41,200 nucleotides of DNA. Source: Nitrobacter winogradskyi (GTDB taxonomy: Bacteria; Pseudomonadota; Alphaproteobacteria; Rhizobiales; Xanthobacteraceae). The stretch lies in contig NZ_BJNF01000040.1 of the NCBI RefSeq assembly GCF_006539545.1, positions 1 to 41,200 of the forward strand, written 5' to 3'. The notes below the pieces were generated by a model. The model worked only from the letters and a program-made list of their open reading frames with translations. It had not been told where the DNA came from and ran no database searches. This document shows, piece after piece, positions 7,621 to 16,227 of the stretch. A program made the position numbers and the translations under genes. Position 1 is the stretch's first letter. The number at the start of each line of letters is the position of its first letter.

Positions 7621-7785
7621 GAGCATGATCCCGGGAGGTGGAAACCGGTTCTCGGAAAAGATCATGCGCAAACAAAAAGATGGGCGACGGGTCTGAGTCA
7701 ACGCCGTTGAAACAGACGTGAAGAAAATGCGTCAGAACGACAATCGGAAGCGCCGCTTCCAATTCAATCAGAAGCGGGAATGCTA
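7621..7785. repeat. Intergenic repeat mosaic at the 3' end of the L,D-transpeptidase gene
   Basis: A GAGCATGATCCCG head with GTGGAAACCGGTT (as at 41117-41195) is joined to a GTGAAGAAAATGCGTC core and a CGCTTCCAATTCAATCAGAAGCG hairpin tail. The repeat reaches the stop codon of the gene at 7783. Bases 7529-7620 hold nothing recognised. Confidence 0.6.
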
Positions 7786-8346
7786 GTTCTTGACGACGAC
7801 CGTCGTGCCCACCGACACGCGGCTATAAAGGTCCACCACGTCATCGTTGGTCATGCGAAAGCAGCCGGAGGACACGGCCTGACCGATCGTCTCCGGCTCG
7901 TTTGAGCCGTGAATCCGATAGAGCGTAGAGCCGAGATACATTGCGCGCGCGCCGAGCGGGTTTTCAACGCCGCCTCTCATGAAGCGCGGCAGATCCGGAC
8001 GACGGCGCAGCATCTGCGCGGGCGGCGTCCAACTTGGCCATTCCTTCTTGGCGCTGATTCGGTGAACGCCACTCCAGCGGAAGCCGTCGCGGCCAACGCC
8101 GATCCCGTATCTCAGTGCTTGGCCCCCAGGGAGGACGAGATAGAGCCTCCGTTCGCCAGTCCTGATGACAACGGTGCCTGGCGCATACCGGCTCTGGAAA
8201 TAAACAAGCTGCCGGGGGATCGGACTTGCGGATGTATAACCGGAGCCAAAATTCATGAAGTCGCCGGTATCAAGGAATTGGGCGAGAGCCGGCTTCGCAC
8301 TGAAAACAAAGGCGGTGGCAATCAAAAGAGCCAAAACGCGCGTCAT
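7783..8346 (-). CDS. L,D-transpeptidase, YkuD domain, secreted
   Basis: The 187-residue precursor begins with a signal peptide (MTRVLALLIATAFVFSAKPA, cut near ALAQ). The YkuD domain follows, with substrate-site His146 in RIHGSNEP and nucleophile Cys162 in SSGCFRM, the expected HG-x-SxGCxRM arrangement. These periplasmic enzymes form 3-3 peptidoglycan cross-links or attach proteins to the wall. The domain is compact and complete, as in ErfK/YbiS-like proteins of this order, with no LysM or peptidoglycan-binding domain. It is a single gene divergent from the ThDP enzyme at 8575. Transpeptidase identity is secure; cross-linking versus tethering is not. Confidence 0.92.
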   Translation of the reverse strand: MTRVLALLIATAFVFSAKPALAQFLDTGDFMNFGSGYTSASPIPRQLVYFQSRYAPGTVVIRTGERRLYLVLPGGQALRYGIGVGRDGFRWSGVHRISAKKEWPSWTPPAQMLRRRPDLPRFMRGGVENPLGARAMYLGSTLYRIHGSNEPETIGQAVSSGCFRMTNDDVVDLYSRVSVGTTVVVKN

Positions 8347-8574
8347 TATTTCCTCGCATCAATAGATTTGACTGTGAGTCAGGCCATAATTCGCCTGATT
8401 TCGCAAGTCGCCCTCATGCAGGGATGCTTCTTCCCTGTTGACGTTGCGAAAAAACATCAGCTTTCCCGCCCAGAGTCATGCGGAACGCCACGGTGGTCAC
8501 CGGCAGGGCCGGTGAGGACGCGGCGGGAGCGATGTTGATCAGGGAACACCGAAAATTGAACAGCGGAGTACAAG

Positions 8575-10119
8575 ATGAACGGCGCTGAAAGCCTGGTCCG
8601 AACGCTGATCAGAAGCGGCGTGGACACGTGCTTCGCCAATCCCGGCACATCGGAAATGCATTTTGTTGCGGCGCTGGACCGCTTGGAAGGCATGCGCTGC
8701 GTGCTCGGATTGTTCGAAGGCGTGGTGACCGGCGCGGCGGACGGTTATTTCCGCATGAAGGGTACGCCGGCCTGCACCCTGCTTCATCTCGGACCGGGCC
8801 TCGCCAACGGCCTTGCCAATCTTCACAACGCCAGGAAGGCCGGCTCAGGCGTCGTCAATATCGTTGGCCAGCATGCGATCCCCCACATCGAATGCAACGC
8901 GCCGCTAACCTCGGATATCGAAGCGTTGGCCCGGCCGATGTCGGCCTGGGTCCGAACGTCTTCGGATTCGAGATCGGTCGCTCGTGACGGCGCGGCCGCC
9001 GTCGCCGCGGCCAGGGGTTCGCCACCGCAGATCGCAACGCTGATATTGCCCGCCGACGCCGCATGGAGCGAAGCCGATGGCCTCGCCGAAGTCACCGGGG
9101 CGCCGCAACGCCCGGATTATTCACCGCAGGCGATCGACGGCGCGGCAAAGATCCTGCGCAGCAGCGGCGAGACATTGCTTCTGCTCGGCGGGCGCGCGCT
9201 GACCGAAAGGGGGCTGGCGCTGGCCGCCGGCATCGCCGGCAAGACGGGCTGCCAGGTGATGGCAGAGACCTATAACGCGCGCATGGCGCGCGGCCGCGGC
9301 CGCTTTTTCGTGGAGCGCATTCCCTATCCGATCGAGCAGGCGTTGCGCGCACTGAAGCCCTTCAGCAACATCATCTTGGTTGAAGCCAACGATCCCGTCG
9401 CTTTCTTCGCTTATCCGGACAAGCCGAGCCGCTTGAAGCCCGAGGGCTGCGAGGTGCATCGCATGACGGCGAAGGGCGAAGATACGATAGCAGCGCTGGA
9501 GGCATTGGCCGGCGCTGTCGGCGCCAGGGCGCAGGATCCGAAGCCGCAGCAGCCGATGGAACTGGCGTGGCCCAAGGGGGCACTCAATCCCGCCTCCATC
9601 GCGCAGGCGATCGCGATGTCCCTTCCCGAGAACGCCATCATCGTCGACGAGTCGATCTCGACCGGCCGTGGATTTTTTCCACCGACCGCCAGCGCCGCAC
9701 CCCATGACTGGCTACAGAACATGGGCGGTTCGATCGGATTTTCGACGCCGGTGGCGATAGGCGCTGCGGTGGCTTGTCCCGACCGCAAGGTGATCTGCAT
9801 GGTCGGCGACGGCAGCGCGATGTATACGTTGCAATCGCTATGGACGCAGGCCCGCGAAAGCCTCGACGTCGTTACGGTCGTTTTCTCGAATCGCCTCTAT
9901 CAGATTTTGCGCGGCGAGTTCGACGGTGTCGGCGCAGGCGAGCCCGGCAGGAAAGCCATGGACATGCTCAGCCTCGACCGCCCCCCGCTCGACTGGGTCG
10001 CGCTGGGCAAAGGCATGGGCGTGCCGGGCCGCGCCGTGACCACGGCCGATGAGTTCAGCCGGGCGCTTGCGGAGGTCACGGCCGAGCAGGGGCCGCGCCT
10101 GATCGAAGTGCGGATGTGA
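8575..10119 (+). CDS. Thiamine-diphosphate-dependent enzyme, acetolactate synthase large-subunit-like
   Basis: A 514-residue enzyme with the three-domain ThDP-decarboxylase layout: a pyrimidine-binding domain with catalytic Glu48 in LFEGVVTGAADGY, a central domain, and a PP-binding domain with GDGSAMYTLQSLWTQA and the Mg-binding GDG...SN motif near 405-435. It is shorter than anabolic IlvB (about 560-590), has no regulatory-subunit gene beside it, and resembles the IlvB/benzoylformate decarboxylase-like group, whose members act on various 2-keto acids. CGGAG 7 bases upstream supports ATG 8575. The exact substrate is open; branched-chain biosynthesis is not established. Confidence 0.85.
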   Translation: MNGAESLVRTLIRSGVDTCFANPGTSEMHFVAALDRLEGMRCVLGLFEGVVTGAADGYFRMKGTPACTLLHLGPGLANGLANLHNARKAGSGVVNIVGQHAIPHIECNAPLTSDIEALARPMSAWVRTSSDSRSVARDGAAAVAAARGSPPQIATLILPADAAWSEADGLAEVTGAPQRPDYSPQAIDGAAKILRSSGETLLLLGGRALTERGLALAAGIAGKTGCQVMAETYNARMARGRGRFFVERIPYPIEQALRALKPFSNIILVEANDPVAFFAYPDKPSRLKPEGCEVHRMTAKGEDTIAALEALAGAVGARAQDPKPQQPMELAWPKGALNPASIAQAIAMSLPENAIIVDESISTGRGFFPPTASAAPHDWLQNMGGSIGFSTPVAIGAAVACPDRKVICMVGDGSAMYTLQSLWTQARESLDVVTVVFSNRLYQILRGEFDGVGAGEPGRKAMDMLSLDRPPLDWVALGKGMGVPGRAVTTADEFSRALAEVTAEQGPRLIEVRM

Positions 10120-10198
10120 CGACGATGCGGGATGCCGTCGTGAACGACAGCCGATGCACGGAGCGCGACGGAAGCGCGCACCGGTGGCGGGAGTTTTG

Positions 10199-10870
10199 AT
10201 GAGCCTGACCTATGTCATTCCCGATATTCACGGCCGTTTCGATCTGCTGAGCCAGGCCCTGCACGAGATTCATGCCCACGCCGCCGGCAATGGGGGCACC
10301 CTCGTCATGCTCGGCGATTACGTCGACAAGGGACCGGACAGCGACAAGGTCATCGCCCGCTTGCGGCGCGGAATGCCGGCGGGCTGGAGCTTCGTTCCGC
10401 TCAAAGGCAATCACGACGCGATGATGATTTCGGCGTGTCGCGATCCCGCGACGATGACGCGCTGGCTGAAGCGCGGGGGCGATGCGGTCGTGGATTCATA
10501 TGGTGGTGATGCCTCCTGCATTCCCGAGGCGGACATCGCCTGGCTTGAGACATTGCCGCTCATGCATATCGATGCGCACCGAATCTATGTTCACGCCGGA
10601 CTCGATCGCGGCATCGCGCGCGATGCGCAGTCCGAAACCACCTTGCTCTGGAAACGCTACCCCAAGGGAGATGCCTCTGGCTTTGACGGCCGTCACGTCG
10701 TGCATGGACACAACTCGGTCGCCCAGGGACCGGAACTGTACCTGGGCCGGACCAATCTTGACACCGGAGCATGGCGAACAGGCCGTCTCGTGACCGGCGT
10801 GTTCGATGACGCAACGCCGGGCGGGCCGGTCGATTTCATCGTCGTTCATGGCCCGGCTCTTGGGAGTTAG
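10199..10870 (+). CDS. Metallophosphoesterase, PrpA-like serine/threonine phosphatase family
   Basis: The 223-residue protein shows the whole dinuclear metal signature: PDIHGR at 8-13, GDYVDKGPDS near 39-48, GNHDAMM near 70-76, VHAGLD in the middle and VHGHN near 160-165. Such enzymes dephosphorylate phosphoproteins or, in related subgroups, small phosphates or Ap4A. ATG 10199 is preferred to an upstream in-frame start at 10154 because GCGGGAG lies just before it and the fold starts at once. It follows the ThDP gene by about 80 bases on the same strand; a joint transcript is possible, a functional link not evident. Confidence 0.9.
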   Translation: MSLTYVIPDIHGRFDLLSQALHEIHAHAAGNGGTLVMLGDYVDKGPDSDKVIARLRRGMPAGWSFVPLKGNHDAMMISACRDPATMTRWLKRGGDAVVDSYGGDASCIPEADIAWLETLPLMHIDAHRIYVHAGLDRGIARDAQSETTLLWKRYPKGDASGFDGRHVVHGHNSVAQGPELYLGRTNLDTGAWRTGRLVTGVFDDATPGGPVDFIVVHGPALGS

Positions 10871-10940
10871 AGCAGAACCCCGAAAAGGGGAAACCGCAGC
10901 GCCGCGTTGGATCATCCGTGTGCTTTGGATAAGAAGCCGG
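10868..10940. repeat. Decayed intergenic repeat copy
   Basis: TAGAGCAGAACCCCG, GGGGAAACCGC and TTGGATCATCC resemble the GAGCATGATCCCG/GGAAACCGGTT module of 7621 and 41117. The match is weak and mosaic. Confidence 0.3.
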
Positions 10941-11011
10941 CCGGGTTCTTTCGTGGGATAGCCCGATGGTTTATCTTGACGGCCGCGCGAGGCGCAGGTC
11001 TTCGTGTGGCA

Positions 11012-11269
11012 ATGGACAAGGTCTCGGACTCGATCACGAAACTGCAGGCGACGTTCCGCATCACGGTGAACGGCGAGTCCATTGCTATCGCCACCGTGGG
11101 ACAGGCCTATGACTTCATCACCCGCCTGAGCACCGCCGAGTGGGCGGAGTTTCGCACACTGCATGAGGACGCGTGCGCGGCGCTCGAGGCCGCCGCGGGT
11201 AACGCGATGCTGAGCCGCAAGGCGACCGATGCGTTGCGCGCATTGCTCGCGCGAACAAAGCTGCTTTGA
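11012..11269 (+). CDS. Small DUF982-like protein
   Basis: An 85-residue protein. FRITVNGESIAIATVGQAYDF (given whole only to show one helix-strand block; 20 residues plus one) is abbreviated here as FRITVNGE...VGQAYDFI, then CAALEAAAG and KATDALRALLA. This order of an N-terminal strand pair, an AxDF(I/L) helix and a C-terminal A-rich helix is like DUF982, a family frequent in rhizobia and of unknown role. ATG 11012 is preferred over a TTG at 10907, whose extension would be translated repeat DNA. No clear SD. Family placement is tentative; that it is a gene is likely. Confidence 0.55.
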   Translation: MDKVSDSITKLQATFRITVNGESIAIATVGQAYDFITRLSTAEWAEFRTLHEDACAALEAAAGNAMLSRKATDALRALLARTKLL

Positions 11270-11304
11270 ATGATCGGGCGGAACATGAAGGCGCGCCGCA
11301 CGGC

Positions 11305-11411
11305 GAGAGCCTTTATTTACCGCTTCACGGAAACGATGAGAAACTCTGTCTGTTTGATTTGATCCGTTTCTTCACGCGAACCGGCATCCGCGTCGTTCGA
11401 AAACGCTGTAA
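11305..11411. repeat. Intergenic repeat mosaic next to tRNA-Val
   Basis: A C-type hairpin (AGCCTTTATTTACCGCTTC, then ACGGAAACGATGAGAAACTCT) joins a reversed GTTTCTTCACGCGAACCGG core and a GTTCGAAAACGCTGTA end. The same order of modules occurs at 33772-33962. Confidence 0.6.
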
Positions 11412-11419
11412 ATCCAGAA

Positions 11420-11494
11420 TGGTGGGCGCACAAGGGATCGAACCTTGGACCTCTCCCGTGTGAAGGGAACGCTCTCCCGCTGAGCTATGCGCCC
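11420..11494 (-). tRNA. tRNA-Val (anticodon CAC)
   Basis: Read on the minus strand the 75-nt gene starts GGGCGCA and ends TGCGCCC-A-CCA, a perfect 7-bp acceptor stem with CCA encoded. The D arm contains AGCTCAGCGGGAGAGC, the anticodon stem is TTCCC/GGGAG with loop TTCACAC, giving anticodon CAC for codon GUG, and the T arm holds GGTTCGATCC. No integrase or duplicated 3' end is seen nearby, so there is no evidence of use as an attachment site. Confidence 0.95.
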
Positions 11495-11642
11495 GGGATC
11501 GTCATCCGCCGGGTGGAATTTCCAGACTTCGGGATCGAGCCCGACCCGGCGCGGCGACGAAGTCGCGATTTAGGGAATGCGGGGCAGGAGTGTCAAGCGG
11601 ACTTCCACCGGCCGCTCGTGTCCAGGGACGCCGCACGACAGC

Positions 11643-12689
11643 TCAGTTGCCGCCGTCGCGCTTGCGCAACAGATCTTTGACCAGATCGCCGAGCGCGGGC
11701 CGTGGCAGCGCCGTGAACGGCATCGGCCGGGTGACGTCGATCGCCGCCAGCCCGAGACGGGCTGTCAGCAATCCGTTGAGCACCCCCTCGCCCAGACGCG
11801 TCGACAGTTTCGCGGCGATGCCCTGACCGACCATCTGCTGGATCAGCGTGTCACTGGCTGCGATGCCGCCGGTGATTGCGAGATGCGCGATGACGTGGCG
11901 CATCAGCCGGATCATCCCGAGCGTGCCCGGCCTTCCGCCATAGAGGCGCGCGAGCTGCCGCACCAGCCGCATCGCGGCGGCGAATACGAACAGCACGTCC
12001 ACGATGGCGCGGGGGCTGATCGCGGTGACGATCGACACGCGCTGCGCCGCCACCGACACCAGCCGGCGGGCCTCCTGATCCAGCGGAGCCATCAGTTCGC
12101 GCTCCGCCAGCCGCACCAGATCGGCGCCGTCGATGATGTCGGTGCTGTGGCTCCGCAACGTGGCCCGCGCCCGCGCCAGATGCGGATCGTTGTGCGCGAG
12201 TTTCACCAGATCGCGCACCACCGCATCCGCCTCCTTGCGATCGTCAGCCGCGATCGCGGCCAGCGCGCGCCGATGCAGGTTCTCGATGGTGGCGAGACGG
12301 GCAAGGCCAATGATCTCGCGTGCCGCGATGACGATCGATGCCACGACAAACAGCGCCGCCAGCGTCAGCCCCAGGAAACCAAGCCCCTCGCTGCGCGCGA
12401 ACAGATCTCCGATCAGGTTGATCGCACCCAGCACGGTGCCGAGCAGGATGAGGCCGGCCAGCGATGACCAGAACAGCACCCCCCAGCGAAATCCCTTCCG
12501 CGCCGGCACCGGAGGCGCGTCCAGCGATTCCGGCAGCAGCACGGGGTCGGGCTCGGGTTCCGCCTCCGGCGTGATGCTGATGCTGCCGCGCGCTGGCCGG
12601 ATAGCGGCCTCGTCGCGTTCCAGGACCACGACGTGCGGATCGTCGAGCTTGAAGGTGACGGGACGGCGCTGGCCGGTACGCTCACTCAT
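11643..12689 (-). CDS. ycjF: YcjF-like membrane protein (UPF0283 / DUF697)
   Basis: A 348-residue inner-membrane protein with a soluble, acidic N-terminal 65 residues, two hydrophobic segments (about 70-95 and 103-125), and a C-terminal DUF697-like helical region (VDVLFVFAAAMRLVRQLARLYGG onward, about 235-330). This is the UPF0283/YcjF architecture. Its ATG overlaps the stop of the ycjX-like gene by ATGA (12686-12689), the usual ycjX-ycjF pairing, so the two are probably translated together. In enterobacteria the pair is tied to envelope stress, but the molecular role is not settled. The GGAG 9 bases upstream supports the start. Confidence 0.85.
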   Translation of the reverse strand: MSERTGQRRPVTFKLDDPHVVVLERDEAAIRPARGSISITPEAEPEPDPVLLPESLDAPPVPARKGFRWGVLFWSSLAGLILLGTVLGAINLIGDLFARSEGLGFLGLTLAALFVVASIVIAAREIIGLARLATIENLHRRALAAIAADDRKEADAVVRDLVKLAHNDPHLARARATLRSHSTDIIDGADLVRLAERELMAPLDQEARRLVSVAAQRVSIVTAISPRAIVDVLFVFAAAMRLVRQLARLYGGRPGTLGMIRLMRHVIAHLAITGGIAASDTLIQQMVGQGIAAKLSTRLGEGVLNGLLTARLGLAAIDVTRPMPFTALPRPALGDLVKDLLRKRDGGN

Positions 12690-14155
12690 TGCAGTCGGTC
12701 TCCGATCAGGAACTGGAGCGCCCGGTCGAGGCGGATATGGGGCAGCGACGGCTCGCCGGTTCCTTCGTTCTGGAGGCGCGGGGGACGAAAGCGCAGAAAA
12801 CGGAAGTCGGCCTGATCCATAGCGGATGTCGACAGCCCGCGAAATGCGCCGTTTCCGCTGAAAAGGCTCTTGACATCCTCGGGCAGGTCGCCCGGAAACG
12901 TCGCGACCTCGGTATTGCCGTCGAAGGTCTCGCCATTGGCGGCTTCACCGGCAAGGGGCGTGCCGAGAATGGACGGCAGTTTCTCGCGGCCGCATCGCAC
13001 CTGGGCCTCGCGCGTGGCGCGAACCGCCGCCAGGGCGACGACATCGATGGTTGCGCCGGCGACTTCGGCCCGCGAGGCGGCGCGTTCCACGATGCGCCGG
13101 AGGATCGCTTCAAGCCGGTCATGACTGATATGATGCAAATGGTCTGCCTTGGTGGCGGCGAACAGAATGCGATCGATCCGCGGCCGGAACAGTGTGCTCA
13201 GTAACGTGCTGCGGCCGACACGATAGCAATCGAGAATTCCGGCAAGCGCCGCTTCGAGGTCATATAAGGCTTCCGGTCCCGCATTGAAGGCGGCGAGCGT
13301 GTCGACCAGCACGATCTGCCGGTCGAGCCGCGAAAAGTGATCGCGGAAGAACGGCCGCACCACGAGGTCCTTGTAGGCCTCATAGCGCCGCCGCATCATC
13401 GTCCAGAGCGATCCGTCAAGCGGGATTCCGCCGGCCGGCAGGTCGAGCGGCGCGAAGGTCAGCGCGGGCGAGCCCGCGAGGTTGCCCGGCATCAGGAAAC
13501 GGCCCGGCGGCAGCAGGCTCATGGCGAAGCGTTCGTCCCGGCACCCGCGAAGATAGTCTGTGAACAGCCGGGCGGCGGTGAGCGTCGCCTGTTCATCCTC
13601 GCGCGCCGAGGGCCGCATGGTTGCGAGATGCGCGTGCCAGGCCTGGGCGAGGCGCGCGCGCGGCTGTTGCCGCGACAGCGCGAGGCTCTCGGCCGACCAC
13701 TGTTCATAGCTCTTGTCGAGCAGCGGCAGGTCGAGCAGCCATTCGCCGGGGTAGTCAACGATATCCAGCGTCAGCGTCTGATCCGAGCCGTTCTGCCGCT
13801 GATAGCCGATCACGAGCCGCAACTCGCTGATGTCGACTGTCGAGCTCGGCCAGCGCCGTTCCGCGATCAGGGTGTTGACGTGATGTTCATAATTGAATCG
13901 CGGTATGGCGTCATCCGGCTGCGGGGCAAGCTGCGCGCGTGCGATTCGACCGCTGGCGAGAGATTCAAAAACCGGAAACCGGCCGCCGCGCGACAGGCCA
14001 TGCACCAGCGCCGTGATGAACACGGTTTTGCCGGCGCGGGACAGGCCGGTCACGCCGAGCCTGATCGTCGGGTTGAAGAAGTTTTCGCCGTAGTCCAGCA
14101 ACGCGCGTGCCGACAGGCGCGCTTCTTCAACGATATCGGAAAAGCTGGCGGCCAT
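12686..14155 (-). CDS. ycjX: YcjX-like P-loop NTPase (DUF463)
   Basis: A 489-residue protein of the DUF463/YcjX family, GTPase-like and probably attached to the membrane through its YcjF partner. Walker A is GLSRAGKT near residues 37-44 and a switch-like DIVDYPGEW lies near 130. ATG 14155 (MAASFSDIVEEARLSAR) matches the normal family start; the frame is open to a TTG at 14266, but that extension is basic, His-rich and unlike the family. No good SD is visible. It is followed by the ycjF-like gene with a 4-bp overlap. Function in the cell is unknown. Confidence 0.87.
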   Translation of the reverse strand: MAASFSDIVEEARLSARALLDYGENFFNPTIRLGVTGLSRAGKTVFITALVHGLSRGGRFPVFESLASGRIARAQLAPQPDDAIPRFNYEHHVNTLIAERRWPSSTVDISELRLVIGYQRQNGSDQTLTLDIVDYPGEWLLDLPLLDKSYEQWSAESLALSRQQPRARLAQAWHAHLATMRPSAREDEQATLTAARLFTDYLRGCRDERFAMSLLPPGRFLMPGNLAGSPALTFAPLDLPAGGIPLDGSLWTMMRRRYEAYKDLVVRPFFRDHFSRLDRQIVLVDTLAAFNAGPEALYDLEAALAGILDCYRVGRSTLLSTLFRPRIDRILFAATKADHLHHISHDRLEAILRRIVERAASRAEVAGATIDVVALAAVRATREAQVRCGREKLPSILGTPLAGEAANGETFDGNTEVATFPGDLPEDVKSLFSGNGAFRGLSTSAMDQADFRFLRFRPPRLQNEGTGEPSLPHIRLDRALQFLIGDRLQ

Positions 14156-14635
14156 GTTGATGTGATGTCGGTGATGAAGCCTGCAATGGCGCACATAAGG
14201 TTCGTGGACAATCGGAAAGCGGCGATTGCCGGCCTGGGTTTCGTTGTTCAGTGAGTCGTACGTCAATTAGGTTGAGGTTTCGTTGACCCTCGGACGCTCT
14301 ACTCGGCGTGATCTTTAGTAACCGCGGAGCCGGTCTTGTACGGCTGTATTCGGCCCTCGTCCGGGCTTATGCGGCTTAATGCGCGAGCGGAACAACGCAG
14401 ACGACTCCTCGAGATGGTTGCGGTTCGCTCCCAGAAATCTTTGCCCCGGCTAACGGGTTAGCGCGCGTTTGCCGGCAATACGAGCGTAACATCGACGGTC
14501 TCGGCGGCTCTACATGAGTTTACCGCTTCGGCTGTCCGTTCCGTTTCCGCAAAATTCCTCCTCACTCTTGTTGGTAGTAAAAGAAGCTTAACTACTCGCG
14601 CAGATTGTATTTGCGGGCAGTTGGGGACGACAATC
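14156..14635. other. Divergent control region between ycjX and the chemoreceptor gene
   Basis: No gene or RNA is supported in these 480 bases. They hold GCTAACGGGTTAGC (14449-14462), a 6+2+6 palindrome, and a GTAGT...ACTAC inverted repeat at about 14573-14596 just upstream of the chemoreceptor gene. Both are candidate regulator sites with no family assigned. Confidence 0.3.
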
Positions 14636-16117
14636 ATGAGCTTTCTACTGGCATCTCGCGATGCGAACGCGAAACTCGACGCGCTGAACAGGTCTCAGGC
14701 CGTCATTGAGTTCAATCTCGACGGGACGATCATCACCGCGAACGCGAATTTTCTCAATGCGATGGGATATACGCTCGAGGAAATCAGCGGCAAGCATCAC
14801 AGCATGTTCGTCGACAATGAACGTCGTGACAGTGCTGAATATCTCGAGTTTTGGGATTCGCTGCGTCGCGGCGAATATCAGGCGCGAGAATTCAAGCGAG
14901 TCGCCAAGGGCGGGCGAACTGTGTGGATCCAGGCTTCCTACAATCCTCTGATGAACGCGCGCGGCAAGCCTTACAAGGTGATCAAGTTTGCTACCGACAT
15001 CACGACACAGAAGCTGCGCAATGCCGATTGTGAGGGTCAGCTTAAGGCGATTCACAAGTCACAGGCCGTGATCGAATTCAATCCCGACGGGACGATCATC
15101 ACCGCGAACGACAATTTCCTCAAGACGGTTGGTTACCGTCTGGACGAGATCCAGGGCCATCATCACCGCATGTTCGTCGAGCCCGACGAGCGCGACAGCG
15201 CGGCTTATCAGACGTTTTGGGACATGCTCCGGCGCGGTGAATATCAGGCCGCGGAGTACAAGCGGATCGGAAAAGGCGGCCGGGCCGTCTGGATCCAAGC
15301 ATCCTACAATCCAATCCAGGATGTGGAGGGGTCGCTCATGAAGGTGGTCAAGTTTGCGACCGACGTGACGGCTCAAGTCCAAGACCGTATGCGTCGTGCC
15401 GATCTGCAAAGATCCATCGATACGGACCTCGGTCAGATCACGGTGTCCGTTGCCGCGACGTCGGAGCGCGTTAACTCAGCCGCCGGTGCTTCGACGCAAG
15501 CGTCCGCCAACATGCAGGCGGTCGCAGCTGGCGCTGAGGAACTCGCGGCGTCGGTTGGCGAGATCAGTCGCCAGGCATCGGACGCGCTTGCCATTTCCCA
15601 ACAGGCGGTCACGCAGGCGAATGAGACCGGCACCATCGTTGCCGGGCTTGCGACGGCCGCGCAGAAAATCGGCGACGTCGTCAAGCTTATTAACAGCATA
15701 GCCGAGCAGACCAATCTGCTGGCGCTTAACGCCACGATTGAGGCAGCCCGCGCAGGCGAGGCCGGTCGTGGTTTCGCGGTGGTTGCGTCGGAAGTGAAAA
15801 GCCTGGCATCACAAACCGCCAAGGCCACCGAGGAAATCAGCGGTCAGGTTGCCGAAGTTCAAGATACCACCGTAAACGCGGTCGGCGTTATCGAGGCCAT
15901 CACCCAGACTATATCGCGCATCAACGAAATATCTGCGGCCATCGCTGCGTCGGTCGAGGAGCAGGCGTCTGTAACGCAAAGTATCTCATCCAATATGCAG
16001 GTCGCTGCCAAGAGTGTTGCCGATATCACCGCAAGCATGAGCGAGATCGCCGACGTCACGCAGTCCGTCGATGCCGCAACCCGCAAAGTCAAGGACGCAT
16101 CGCGCGCGGTGGCGTAA
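14636..16117 (+). CDS. Soluble methyl-accepting chemotaxis protein with two PAS domains
   Basis: The 493-residue receptor has PAS1 at about 18-119 and PAS2 at about 139-241, each beginning SQAVIEFN(L/P)DGTIITAN and ending KFATD(I/V)T, then the MCP signalling domain with its conserved tip [19 protein letters not shown]. There is no membrane helix, no HAMP domain and no C-terminal CheR/CheB pentapeptide. It is therefore probably a cytoplasmic receptor that reads an internal cue such as redox state or oxygen, as Aer- or BdlA-like proteins do. The PAS pair is an obvious internal duplication. ATG 14636 with GGGGACG before it is preferred over TTG 14621. No che genes are in the window. Confidence 0.92.
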   Translation: MSFLLASRDANAKLDALNRSQAVIEFNLDGTIITANANFLNAMGYTLEEISGKHHSMFVDNERRDSAEYLEFWDSLRRGEYQAREFKRVAKGGRTVWIQASYNPLMNARGKPYKVIKFATDITTQKLRNADCEGQLKAIHKSQAVIEFNPDGTIITANDNFLKTVGYRLDEIQGHHHRMFVEPDERDSAAYQTFWDMLRRGEYQAAEYKRIGKGGRAVWIQASYNPIQDVEGSLMKVVKFATDVTAQVQDRMRRADLQRSIDTDLGQITVSVAATSERVNSAAGASTQASANMQAVAAGAEELAASVGEISRQASDALAISQQAVTQANETGTIVAGLATAAQKIGDVVKLINSIAEQTNLLALNATIEAARAGEAGRGFAVVASEVKSLASQTAKATEEISGQVAEVQDTTVNAVGVIEAITQTISRINEISAAIAASVEEQASVTQSISSNMQVAAKSVADITASMSEIADVTQSVDAATRKVKDASRAVA

Positions 16118-16227
16118 GCGGTTGGCAGGCCGTCGTGCCACCACTTCTCTCCGTCCCCTCTCCATGGCATGGTTGGTTCGGGGACAAAACGCGATCGGTC
16201 TCCGGTCGCGCTTGCGGGAGACGTCGC

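Noticed and set aside
4874-7782. The sparse region as a mobile island carrying a defence system
   Set aside because: Only an IS remnant, a PadR regulator and two small genes are supported; no recombinase, toxin-antitoxin or nuclease signatures were seen.
10907-11011. Longer N-terminus for the DUF982-like protein from TTG 10907
   Set aside because: The extra 35 codons are translated repeat-like DNA and would precede the normal start of the fold.
11420-11494. tRNA-Val as an integration site for a genomic island
   Set aside because: No integrase, no direct repeat of the tRNA 3' end was found nearby, and flanking genes are ordinary chromosomal ones.
14573-14620. A flagellar sigma-28 promoter before the chemoreceptor gene
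   Set aside because: A TAAA box is present, but at the proper spacing the sequence reads CGCGCAGA rather than a GCCGATAA-like box.
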